64,000 bases of DNA from Mycoplasma miroungigenitalium (lineage in GTDB: Bacteria; Bacillota_I; Bacilli_A; Mycoplasmatales; Metamycoplasmataceae). Both the position numbers and the translations under genes were made by a program. The stretch is taken from contig NZ_CP053096.1 in assembly GCF_013008635.1 (NCBI RefSeq), forward strand, positions 496,001 to 560,000. Reading direction: 5' to 3'. Positions 11,121-19,635 of this stretch are shown piece after piece. A model generated the notes under the pieces. That model worked only from the letters and a program-made list of their open reading frames with translations. It had not been told where the DNA came from and made no database searches. Every line of letters begins with the position of its first letter. Within the stretch, counting starts at the first letter, position 1.

Positions 11121-11142
11121 CTAAATCTGGACGTGTTTTTTA
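11116..11142 (+). terminator. Plus-direction terminator overlapping the integrase 3' end
   Basis: CACGTC / GACGTG stem with an 8-nt loop followed by seven Ts on the plus strand. In the minus direction no T-run follows, so it faces traffic entering the prophage from the left rather than the integrase transcript. Confidence 0.6.
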
Positions 11143-11876
11143 TTTATAAAATTGCTATAAATATTAAAGGACTCTTCTTCAGTTAATTGAAAATAGCGAT
11201 AAGTTGTGTTTACGGATGAATGACCTAATTGTTTTTGAACTACTTTTACTTCAGCGCCGTTTTTTAGCATGTGAGTCGCAAACGAACGACGTAAGCTGTG
11301 CAATGTAAACTCATCGCCAAATAGTCGATGAACAGCAGTCATCAAAGTTGCTCGAATAGGTAAAGACTTTTTACTAATATAAAACTTTACAATGTCCCAA
11401 GTATCTTGTTTATAAAAGAATTGACGATACTTATTCCCTTTCCCCAAAACATAAAGACGGGAACCGACTTCTTTAATCGTATAAAGTTCACTAATTCTGA
11501 GACCTGTCTCAAACAAAAATCTTATCACAATAAGACTGCGGTTAGTGCTATAAGTATTGCTTTCTCGTTGCGTTGTTTTAGCATAAAGTTCATCAATTGA
11601 GATTGTTGGAAAATATTTGACCGGTAATGGCGGTAACTTCAAGGCCATTAAGTCGTTAAGTTTTTCAACGTCATTAATATATTTAAGATATGACTGATAA
11701 AAGGTCTTACATGATAGTTGGTGGTTAGATTTTAGCGATAAAATAATCTTTTTAATTTGTTCGTGACTGCGCTTTTCAACGTCAATGCGACGAGCAAACG
11801 CTCGATAAGTATTTAAAGTACTAGGTGCTAAACCTCGATTTTCAAGGTATTTAAAAAATAGTTCGATTTTAGTCAT
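11121..11876 (-). CDS. Phage integrase (tyrosine recombinase)
   Basis: 251 aa, somewhat short for the family. An N-terminal SAM-like/core-binding domain (LFFKYLENRGLAPSTLNTYRAFARRI) is followed by the catalytic domain. The first active Arg is in RFLFETGLRISELYTI, then a lysine in LGKGNKYRQF, HSLRRSFATHMLKNGAEVKVVQKQLGHSSVNTTYRYF with the H-x-x-R and H residues, and the nucleophilic Tyr near TTYRYF. All catalytic positions look intact. It is the outermost gene at the left end and presumably acts on the 12-bp core nearby. Confidence 0.95.
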   Translation of the reverse strand: MTKIELFFKYLENRGLAPSTLNTYRAFARRIDVEKRSHEQIKKIILSLKSNHQLSCKTFYQSYLKYINDVEKLNDLMALKLPPLPVKYFPTISIDELYAKTTQRESNTYSTNRSLIVIRFLFETGLRISELYTIKEVGSRLYVLGKGNKYRQFFYKQDTWDIVKFYISKKSLPIRATLMTAVHRLFGDEFTLHSLRRSFATHMLKNGAEVKVVQKQLGHSSVNTTYRYFQLTEEESFNIYSNFINKKHVQI

Positions 11877-11885
11877 TTCTACTCC

Positions 11886-12050
11886 TTACAATTTATTGCG
11901 TTTAGCAACTTCTGGATAGTATTTAATAATATATTCTTTTATTGCGGTTTTAGCGACAAAGCTAGAAGTAACTCCTTGCTCTTTTAAGTCGTCAATCGCA
12001 TTTAATATTTCAGGCGAGTTATATAAACTTATTGTTCTGTTTTTTTTCAT
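11886..12050 (-). CDS. Small ribbon-helix-helix-like DNA-binding protein
   Basis: 54 aa, too short for most gene finders. The pattern is that of an Arc/CopG ribbon-helix-helix: a basic start and strand (KKNRTISLYN), helix 1 (SPEILNAIDDLKEQG), a short turn, helix 2 (TSSFVAKTAIKEYIIKYY) and a basic tail. It ends 9 nt before the integrase start with GGAG between, so it may act as excisionase or control integrase expression. The family call is by pattern only. Confidence 0.6.
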   Translation of the reverse strand: MKKNRTISLYNSPEILNAIDDLKEQGVTSSFVAKTAIKEYIIKYYPEVAKRNKL

Positions 12051-12063
12051 AATTTGTTGCTCC

Positions 12064-12201
12064 TTAATTAGTTGTGATATGTATCACATTAAAAGTTGTT
12101 TTAGTAGTTAAAGATTGTAATGCTGTCAATATACATAAGTCTTTAAAAACTGAATATTCGAATGTGTCGACGTAATGCCGACGACGTTGCAATATAGTCA
12201 T
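12064..12201 (-). CDS. Small phage protein, unknown
   Basis: 45 aa. I chose ATG 12199-12201 rather than the upstream TTG at 12255 because AAGGA stands 7 nt before it. The protein has a basic N-terminus (MTILQRRRHY) and a polar remainder with no recognisable domain. It lies between the RHH-like gene and the 102-aa gene in a minus-strand set that ends with integrase. Confidence 0.5.
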   Translation of the reverse strand: MTILQRRRHYVDTFEYSVFKDLCILTALQSLTTKTTFNVIHITTN

Positions 12202-12223
12202 AGTTATGTCCTTATAGTAGGCA

Positions 12224-12532
12224 TTAATCTCAGATGCCTTTTTGTTGTTTTTCAAATGCTTCTTTTAATTCAGTTGCGCTTAAAGTTACTTCTTTAATAA
12301 CGTCAAATTTGTTATATCTACCATTTCCATTCTTTTTTAAATTGAATTTAAAGTCGTCAGTAAAACCAAAGCTGAATGCATAACCTTGACGTCTTACAAG
12401 TTTAGCTGGATGGAAGAAGTAATAACCTGCATATTTAGAACTTTTTGGTAAGTAAATTACGATGCTGTTACCAACTGCATTCCCAACTTGCTCATTTGTT
12501 ATTTTTAAATTTTGTCATATTGAATTGTTCAT
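12224..12532 (-). CDS. Conserved-looking small phage protein, unknown
   Basis: 102 aa with UGA read as Trp twice. The sequence alternates beta-like stretches (AVGNSIVIYLPKSSKYAGYYFFHPAKLVRRQGYAF is described here in pieces: IVIYLPKS, AGYYFFHPAKLV, YAFSFGFTDDFKF) and ends in a charged helix (ELKEAFEKQQK). AGGAG lies 7 nt before ATG 12530-12532. It is the first gene of the left-end minus operon and reads out of the control region at 12533-13665, so a role in lysogeny control is possible. No family is recognised. Confidence 0.65.
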
Positions 12533-12700
12533 TTTAATCTCCTAAAATTTTAATGTGTTTATTTATGTAAGTTGCTTGCGATCTATTATTTGCTTGTGTC
12601 CTTACATTAATATTATAACTCTAAAAAACGTAATCAAAATAAAAAACATAAAAAACATAAATAATTTTTTTGAGCCTTTGTTTTCGTTATTTCATAAAAG

Positions 12701-12747
12701 GTATGCGTGCGTGCGTGCGTGTGTGCGTGTGTGCGTGCGTATATATA
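12701..12747. repeat. 47-bp perfect alternating purine-pyrimidine tract
   Basis: From GTATGCGTGC through the repeated GTGC/GTGT units to ATATATA, every step alternates purine and pyrimidine. The central part is (GTGC/GT)n in an otherwise AT-rich region. Such tracts can adopt Z-DNA and are prone to slippage. Confidence 0.9.
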
Positions 12748-13056
12748 AGTATTATTGGCGATGGGGGAATGGTTAGTTTAGTTAGTTAAAAATTATTATA
12801 GTTTTAAATTTAGTTATTTTTTAAGTTGTTATGCGGTTAATGATCTTAAGTTTGTGCGTAAAGTTGTTAATTTTTAGAGAAATTTACGATGAGTGAAGTC
12901 GGGGTGGTAGGGGGGTAGTAGAAAAAAGTCGATACGTCATTTAACCCACCCGCCAACCTTCGTGCGTGTTTTTTTCACATTTTTCCACATTTTCTTAAAA
13001 AATTTCAGCGGTCAATTCACTAATTTTAAAGCTCCAAATACGTCAAAATACCTAAG

Positions 13057-13318
13057 AAAAAGTGAACGATGTACCTAAAAAAGTGAAAGATACCCCCCTT
13101 AAAAGTGAATATTTAATATAAAAAGTGAAAGATAAACGCTAAAAAAGTGAACGAACAGCTAAAAAAGTGAAAGGTCTAAAATTCAACTGTTCAAAATATT
13201 TAATAAGAGTGCTAAATTCTAACTTTCACTAACGACCCGAATAAATTCACTAATTCGGCAACTGCGTTCACTTTTGAACTTATAACTTTCACTATATTTA
13301 CCATCATTTTCACTTTTT
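13057..13318. repeat. Iteron cluster: AAAAAGTGAA direct and inverted copies
   Basis: Direct copies of (A)AAAAGTGAA lie at 13057-13066, 13078-13087, 13101-13109, 13120-13129, 13142-13151 and 13162-13171. Inverted TTTCACT/TTCACTTTT copies lie at 13224, 13266, 13287 and 13307, with partial copies at 13245 and 13329. Spacing of the direct copies is about 20-23 bp, roughly two helical turns. This is the usual layout of a protein-bound array such as an origin, operator or terminase site. Confidence 0.8.
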
Positions 13319-13665
13319 ATACGACTTCGTTCACCAAAAATTTTAGTCGGAAAATCAAAAAACGCAAAAACGCTATATTTTTATATATTATTTACTATTT
13401 TTATTTATATAAAGACTATTATTACTACTAATTTAAAAAATATAATAAGAAAAATAAAGGTATTTAGCAGTCTAATAGGGAGAGTGCTAATAAAAAAAGA
13501 AAAAAATAAAAAAAATAAAACGAGTTACCCCCTTAAAAGTGACTAAAAAACGAAAGCCGACTCTATTTTTTAAAAATTTTTTTATTTCACTTTTTTACGT
13601 GTTTGTGTTATTTTAAAGACAAGCGCTTAATTCTCTAATTCTAATATTCAAGATAGGAGAATAAT

Positions 13666-14289
13666 ATGAACCTAAAGTTCAAAAATAAAAATGAAATAGA
13701 AAAACTTCGACAAGAATTTCAAAATATCAATCAAGACTTAAATCTCGATAACTTTACTAACTCGTTTATGTTATTAGCAATCGATGAGCAAATCACAAAA
13801 TTAAAAGAAAAACAAAAAGCAGTTAATGCTTGATTTAAAGTTATAAAACCACAAAAGCTTCAAGCGTTACAATCTGAAATTGATTATGTAACTCGAGAAA
13901 TCGAAAAAGAAACTAACCAGTTAAATTTAGAACGTGAAGCTTTAAAACGAGCTGACATTTCAACTTTAGAACGTGATTCTCATCCAAGCGAAGTAATCTT
14001 TTACGACAACACCAAAAAGTGAGTAACATCATCGCTTAAGAATTTAGCAATCTTGTATAAGCGTTATCAAACTTTACGACTTGAATTTATAACGTTAGAA
14101 GCTGATACACAACTTTATGCTTATGACGAAAAAGGACGGTTAGTTCTTAAAAGCGATGATAGTGAAGAAATTATGATAAACATACGCCATCATATTAAAG
14201 CAAACCTAGAAATTGAAGTCTCAAAAGAAAAGTTGAATAGACTGCTAATTGGCGAAAGCGAGAACTTGGAAGAAGATGAAGATTTTTAA
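13666..14289 (+). CDS. Probable terminase small subunit
   Basis: 207 aa with UGA Trp codons. It is strongly helical, with a coiled-coil-like middle (TREIEKETNQLNLEREALKR) and an acidic C-terminus (ESENLEEDEDF). There is no recognised domain; the call rests on its place as first late gene, overlapping the large terminase by 14 nt, and on size. AGGAG precedes the ATG by 6 nt. The small subunit recognises phage DNA for packaging, and the repeats just upstream are candidate targets. Confidence 0.6.
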
Positions 14290-16075
14290 TAATCCGACGT
14301 GAAACAAAGTATTCGAGTTTTTTAAAAGTTATAAAGTTGACGACCCCGTCACAGCTTATAGTTTAAGCGTCGTGAAAGATAACACTAATAATTCGCTGAT
14401 GACGATATATGCTTGTGCTCGTCATTTATTATTTCTTTATCGTTCGAAAACTGAAGTCGACTTTCCGTTTGTTTTTAAAGTTGATAAATTTCAAAAATTG
14501 GAGCAGTTTGCTAATCGCATCGTTATTCCAGAAACTAGCGAGCGTTTTATATTTCCTGACTTTCGTAAGTTTATGGCCGGTTTTATTTTAGGTTGAGTTT
14601 ATAAGTCTGATGAGTCTAGTTTGATAACTAGTGAAGTTTTTGACGTTGAAGCCCGTAAGCAGTGAAAGTCGTCGTTTTGAGCGATGATTGCACTAGCGAC
14701 AACTCGGGGATTGCTTGGGGATGGGAAAAGTGAAGTGTATTTTTGCGGAGCTCATAAAGAAAGCTCAAATATACCTTACAACATAGCACTTGGTTATATT
14801 AAACGGAATAAGGCCTTACAGTCGAAGTTTGAACGTTTTAATAGTATTAGAATCGTAAGCACTAAAATGGGGTTAATTAAAGCGTTGCCGTTTGATAAGG
14901 CGGGTTTAGAAGGTAAAAATCCAAGTTTAGTAATCTTGACTGAATATCACTTACACAAAGATAACACTATGCAAGAGAGTGCTAAAAGTTCCAAAAACTT
15001 ATCAAGAAAAAATCAGTTAATTGTTTATGACACAACCAAAGGTAATAACATTGACAGCGTTTGCTATTATCGTGAAAAGGACTATAAAACATTTTTAACC
15101 GAACAAATTCAAAGTCCCGACACTATTCACCCAAACTTCGCAATATTTTTATTTTGTGCTGAGTTAGATGAGGCCGACATAGACAACTGACAAGACTCGT
15201 CACTTTGAAAAAAAGCAAACCCTGGCTTAGGAGTTAGTGTTAGTCTTGATGACTTATTAGCTGAGTATGCTACTATTACCAGCGCTCAAGCAGAAGCCGA
15301 GTTCAAAGCAAAGCGACTTGGGATTTGGAGTAATTCAGGAAGTGCTTACTTTACAATCTCACAAATTTTAGACAGTCAAAAAGAGTGCGAAGAAATTGTA
15401 AAAGATTATTTGACTACTCACTCGCTTTCAACTATTCCGGCACTCGTTGGGCTTGACTTATCAAGCACTAATGACACTACTGCAATAGCAATCAGTTGAG
15501 AAATTCCAAGGCCTGATGGCGAAAATATTTATGTTTTTAAAGTTCACGGTTTTATACCCGAAGAAAGTCTTGTTAAAAAGGAATTAAGCGATAAAGCAAG
15601 ATACCGTGACTGACTCAACCAAGGTATTCTTACAATTAGCAAAGGAAAGATGATTGACTACTCTCACATCGTCAATAAATTGAAGGAATGAAAGCAAACT
15701 TACAACATTGAAAAAGTGCTTTATGATAAGTGAGAATTTTTTGCGATTAAGCAGAACTTAATCAATAATGACGTTTTTAGCGAGTATGACTTACAAGAAG
15801 TTAAGCAAGGTATATATTTAAATCCAGCATTTCAAGAATTTGAGATTAAACTGGCTAATAAACAGATTTATTTTATCGACAATAATGAAATGTTAATGAA
15901 TCACATTTTAAACGTTCAAGTTAAACAAACTAACAGCTCTAGTGGAACGTTTTGAATTAAAAAATTAACGAGTAATTCGAGAATTGATGCGTTTATGGCC
16001 GTGTTAAATACGGTCAGCGAACGTCATAATGTTTTTTCTTCTACTTCCGATTTGATGTATAATATAATTACTTAA
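14276..16075 (+). CDS. Terminase large subunit
   Basis: 599 aa, the packaging ATPase-nuclease. Assembled through many UGA Trp codons. The N-terminal ATPase shows KFMAGFILGWVY, then the position of Walker A reading ARKQWKSS and Walker B as LVILTEYHLHKD. The RNase H-like nuclease domain begins VGLDLSSTNDTTA (first metal Asp), with YDKWEFFAI and a final RIDAFMAVLN matching the Terminase_1 family end. The oddity is Walker A: related phages have R-K-x-G-K-S, whereas here the Gly codon is UGA (Trp). No HNH gene sits beside it. It is followed by a 70-bp gap and the portal gene. Confidence 0.93.
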
Positions 16076-16145
16076 TTTATTAGGAACTAAAACTAAAACA
16101 CACAAACTTACAAACGTTTATACAACTTAAAAAAACTGGAGTTGT

Positions 16146-17399
16146 ATGAGCACTGTAAAAACATTTTTTAAAAACATTTTTAAACGTAAACCAAATAAAC
16201 TAACTGGTAGCGTCGAGCGTTATCAGGATTTTTCGTATTCTTTAAATGGTTATTCGACTAATTCCTTAAATAACCCACTTTCGGCAGCCGAGTTTTTAAT
16301 GTATGGGTTGTGTGTTAGAGCAGTTCAACTAATCGCAAATGACATTGGAAAAGTTAATTTTAGACATTTAAAAATTTTAAGCAATGGTGAGCGTGTTCCG
16401 ATTGCTAATTCGCAACTTTCAAAATTATTAAATACTTCGCCAAATCAAACGCAAACGCCCTGAGCTTTTAAAAAGACTTTAATTTGAAACTTAATGCTTC
16501 ACGGTAAAGCTCCGATTTTAGTTGTCCGTGAACCTGAAAGCAACTCAATTGCCGAACTTTTTCCGATTTTCCCTAATTATGTAGAAAAGGAAGAAAATGA
16601 AAACGGAGTTCAATATTGATGAGTTAAAGGTGATAAACCGTTGCGACTTTATGACGATGAAATTATTTGAATTGATTATGAATTAATCCCCGGCTTTGAA
16701 TCATTAAACATTCGAACCCTCTTCAAAAGTACAATCGCTAAGTTAAAAGAAAACGAAATATCGCTAGCTCGAGCTGTTACTTATGACTTACGTCACAACT
16801 TGCTAGTTAAAATTCGTGACGCAACTAATCGTGAACAGCGTGAGGAAGCAGAGAATGCAATTCGGGCAATGATTCAACGTCAAAAACAAACTGGTAGTCT
16901 TGGTATGGTCGTTGACCAAAAATGAGACGTTGGAAAAATTGGTGACCTTGTAAATATGCAAATAGACCATCAAACGCGAAACAGCATTGGCCGAGAGTTT
17001 GCAGCCAGTTTAGGTATTCCGCCGGCGAAGTTAGGTATTGACGACCCTAACAAATACAACTCGAGCGTTGAATTAAATCGAGCTTATGTTGACAACTCTC
17101 TTAAACCTCTATTAATTAATATTACGCAAGAAATGACTAAAGCAATCGGTGGACGTGATGAAGAAATTACTTACCGACCTATCGACCTTTTAAGCATTGA
17201 CGCTAAAAGCATTCAAGAATTCGCGTCGAGTGGTATTAATAACGGATTTATTACTCCAAATGAGATTCGTGAATTGCTCGGTTTTGATAAACATCCCGAC
17301 GGCGACAGTTTATTAGCAAACGGAACGCTTACGCCGGTTAATTTATTACAAAATCCAAATTTTGACGTCCCTAAAGAAAAGGGAAAGGAGGACACTTAA
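16146..17399 (+). CDS. Portal protein (HK97 family)
   Basis: 417 aa dodecamer-forming protein through which DNA enters the capsid. Recognised by LSAAEFLMYGLCVRAVQLIA, the repeated basic region before LGMVVDQKWDVGKIGDL, and REFAASLGIPPAKLGIDDPNKYNSSVE (given in parts: FAASLGIPPAKLG, YNSSVELNRAYVDNSLKP), typical of the phage portal family that follows a Terminase_1 enzyme. The C-terminus NNGFITPNEIRELLGFDKHPDGD is also family-typical. The stop overlaps the next start by 1 nt. Confidence 0.93.
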
Positions 17400-19264
17400 T
17401 GAATAACAAAAAACTAGTCTATTTTTCACAGATTTCAAAAAATGAAGCAGTTGAAAATGACGGTAGTAAGACAATTGAAATGACAGTCGAATTAGACTCG
17501 TGAAGTCCAGTCTATACTAATATTCTCGGTAGCAAATATCGGGAAAAAATAGCATTAGACGCCTTCGACTTCGAACAACCACTCGAAGCTCAAAATATAA
17601 ATAGTTATTTAGACCACAAAATGAGCATTGAGTACTTGTTAGCAAGCACTAAAAATAAGTCAATGAGCGTTCAAAAAGACGGAAATAAAATAGTCGCAAA
17701 AATTAAAAGCGACCCAAATAACTCATTGCTTAACAAGGTTGAAAAATGAATAGCTGAAGGAGTAGTTGAGTCTAACTCTTTCATATTCGAAAGCTTGGAT
17801 ACCGAGTTTAGAGAAGTTGAAGGTAATCCTGAACTTGATTACGAAGTTGTTTATAAACGTGGAAAACTTTTAAGCATTGACCCTGTTTACGCAGGTTTCT
17901 TCCCACAAAATAACTGCCGAGTTTATTCTCAGGATAGAGCAGTAGATGTTGCGCCATTGGATGCGTTTATCGAAGCTCAAAACAAAAAACAACAAGAAAA
18001 AGAAATGGAGAAAATTGATATGACAGATATCGAAAAAGAAAAACAAATTGAAGCGCCTGAAATCAACAAGGACGCTGAAAAAATTGTAGAAATGAACAAT
18101 ACAATTAATGAATTAAAGGCGTGCGTAGAGTCTTTAAAAACAGAACACAAAGACCGTTCAGCATTTTTAAAAAGTTTAGCGACTCAAAACGCTCCAGAAG
18201 TTAAAAATAGCGACTTAACCGACCAAGAATTTATTACATTGAAATCTAAATCGGCTCGCGGTGAAAAATTATCAGCAAGCGACAAATTAAAAATGTTTAA
18301 CAAGTCAATCGACTTCTTAAGCGATGGAGATAAAAAAGAGTTAGAACTAATTTCTAAAAATATTGACTTACAAAAAAGAGCGTTAGATGCAACAACCGAC
18401 TTAAAAGGATTAGCATTAATCGAAACAACAACTATGCCGGGAATTCTTACAGAAATTAACGCAATATTCCCAGAATTTACAGAATATACTCAAAAATTAA
18501 ACTTGACTGGACTTGATGAAGTTTCTAAATCAATTTATGTACCAGCTAAGCAATCTGTAACAGCAACCGCTGAAGGCGCTTCACTACCAGACTTCGGGGG
18601 ACAAACTTTCAAAGTTAAACTAAGTCCAAAACGTTACGGTTGAAAACTAAAACAAAACAATGCGTTATCAAATGGTGACGACGCTTGAGCAGCCCAAATT
18701 GCAGACGCTAAAAACTCAATTTGAAGAGGTTTAAGACATGAACTTTATGCTGGTTTATTCAAACATGCTGGCACAGCTTTTAACGCATCAACTTATACCG
18801 GTGGATTTACATTAGAAGCCAAAAGAACAACAGCAACAACTAACAAGTTTACATTTGATGACTTAGAAGTTGTATTGAAAGATTTAATCGCTAAATACGG
18901 CGACGGCGTGCTTGCTAAATATGTGATTGCAATGCATCCATCAACATTGAATGCGTTAGAAGTTGACTGAGCTAAAGGCATCGACGACGCGCGTAAAAAA
19001 CTTTACGACCCAGTCGCAAGAACTTATCGTGGCGTGCCTATCTTAATTAGTGATGACTACCCAGATGACACAATTGAAAAAGGCAAAAAAGTCGCAGCTA
19101 TCTTTGCTAAAGATTCGTTATTAGCATATGGTCTAAGCATTACCGTAGCAGGTGACCCTTACTCAGAGTTAGACAAAGATATGAGTGTTAAAATCATTCA
19201 AACTCGTGGTGAAATCAAACTAATCGACCCACACGTCAACTCGAGATATGTAGAAGTTAAATAA
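17399..19264 (+). CDS. Prohead protease-major capsid protein fusion
   Basis: 621 aa in one frame. Residues about 1-180 resemble the HK97-type (S78) prohead protease: YLDHKMSIEYLLAS with the candidate His and EGVVESNSFIF with the candidate Ser. Residues about 195-260 are a charged coiled-coil like a scaffold/delta domain. Residues about 330-621 are an HK97-fold capsid protein (YVPAKQSVTATAEGASLP, PKRYGWKLKQNNALS, the P-domain stretch and VPILISDDYPDD). Normally these are two genes. ATG codons at 18005 and 18020 (the second with GGAG nine nt before it) could give a separate capsid chain by internal initiation; otherwise the protease would cut itself free. Confidence 0.88.
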
Positions 19265-19311
19265 GCTTCTGCTTTTTTCTATATCGACTAGTTTTAAACG
19301 AAAGGAGAGAA

Positions 19312-19635
19312 ATGGAAAATTATAGTCAACAAGCATATTGGCTTTATTCTTTGAAGTTAAATCTCGCAATTACAGACAATGAAAGAGACGCTGAACTTAT
19401 CGAATTAATTGATATAGCTCACATAAATATTTGAACTCAATTTTATGAACTTAAGCTTGAAAACGACGCAATTCCAAGTTCTCATCCTTGAGCCTTCGAT
19501 AATATTACCAAGCGAGCGACTTTGCATTTGGCGGCGACTTATTTCATGAACCCAGACATCAATATGCAAGGTTCAAATGTTATCGACAATCGCATGATTT
19601 ATAGAATTTTAGGAGGTCGCGTTAAATATGCTTAA
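19312..19635 (+). CDS. Head-tail connector (adaptor-like) protein
   Basis: 107 aa, mostly helical (ELIELIDIAHINIWTQFYEL; NITKRATLHLAATYFMNPD). Size, the helical bundle pattern and position right after the capsid gene fit the Ad1/gp6-type adaptor that docks on the portal. GGAGAG precedes ATG 19312. It overlaps the next start by 8 nt. The family is inferred from synteny. Confidence 0.65.

Larger units (their letters stand above)
12533..13665. promoter_or_regulatory. Phage non-coding control region (candidate origin/operator/packaging region)
   Basis: 1.13 kb with no credible gene between the divergent integrase-side and late operons. It holds a 47-bp alternating purine-pyrimidine tract, a G-rich run (about 12900-12917), six direct and several inverted copies of a GTGAA-centred repeat (13057-13318), and two copies of an acccccttaaaagtga-like block (about 13092 and 13527). 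The region just precedes the presumed small terminase gene, where pac/cos sites often lie. Function is not proven. Confidence 0.6.

Noticed and set aside
12555..12776. Plus-strand reading frame with Cys/Val/Arg repeats
   Set aside because: It is the translation of the alternating GTGC tract, has no proper start context and no protein-like composition.
13057..13318. Short regularly spaced repeats as a CRISPR array
   Set aside because: The repeat is only about 10 bp, spacers are about 10-13 bp and copies occur in both orientations; no cas genes nearby.
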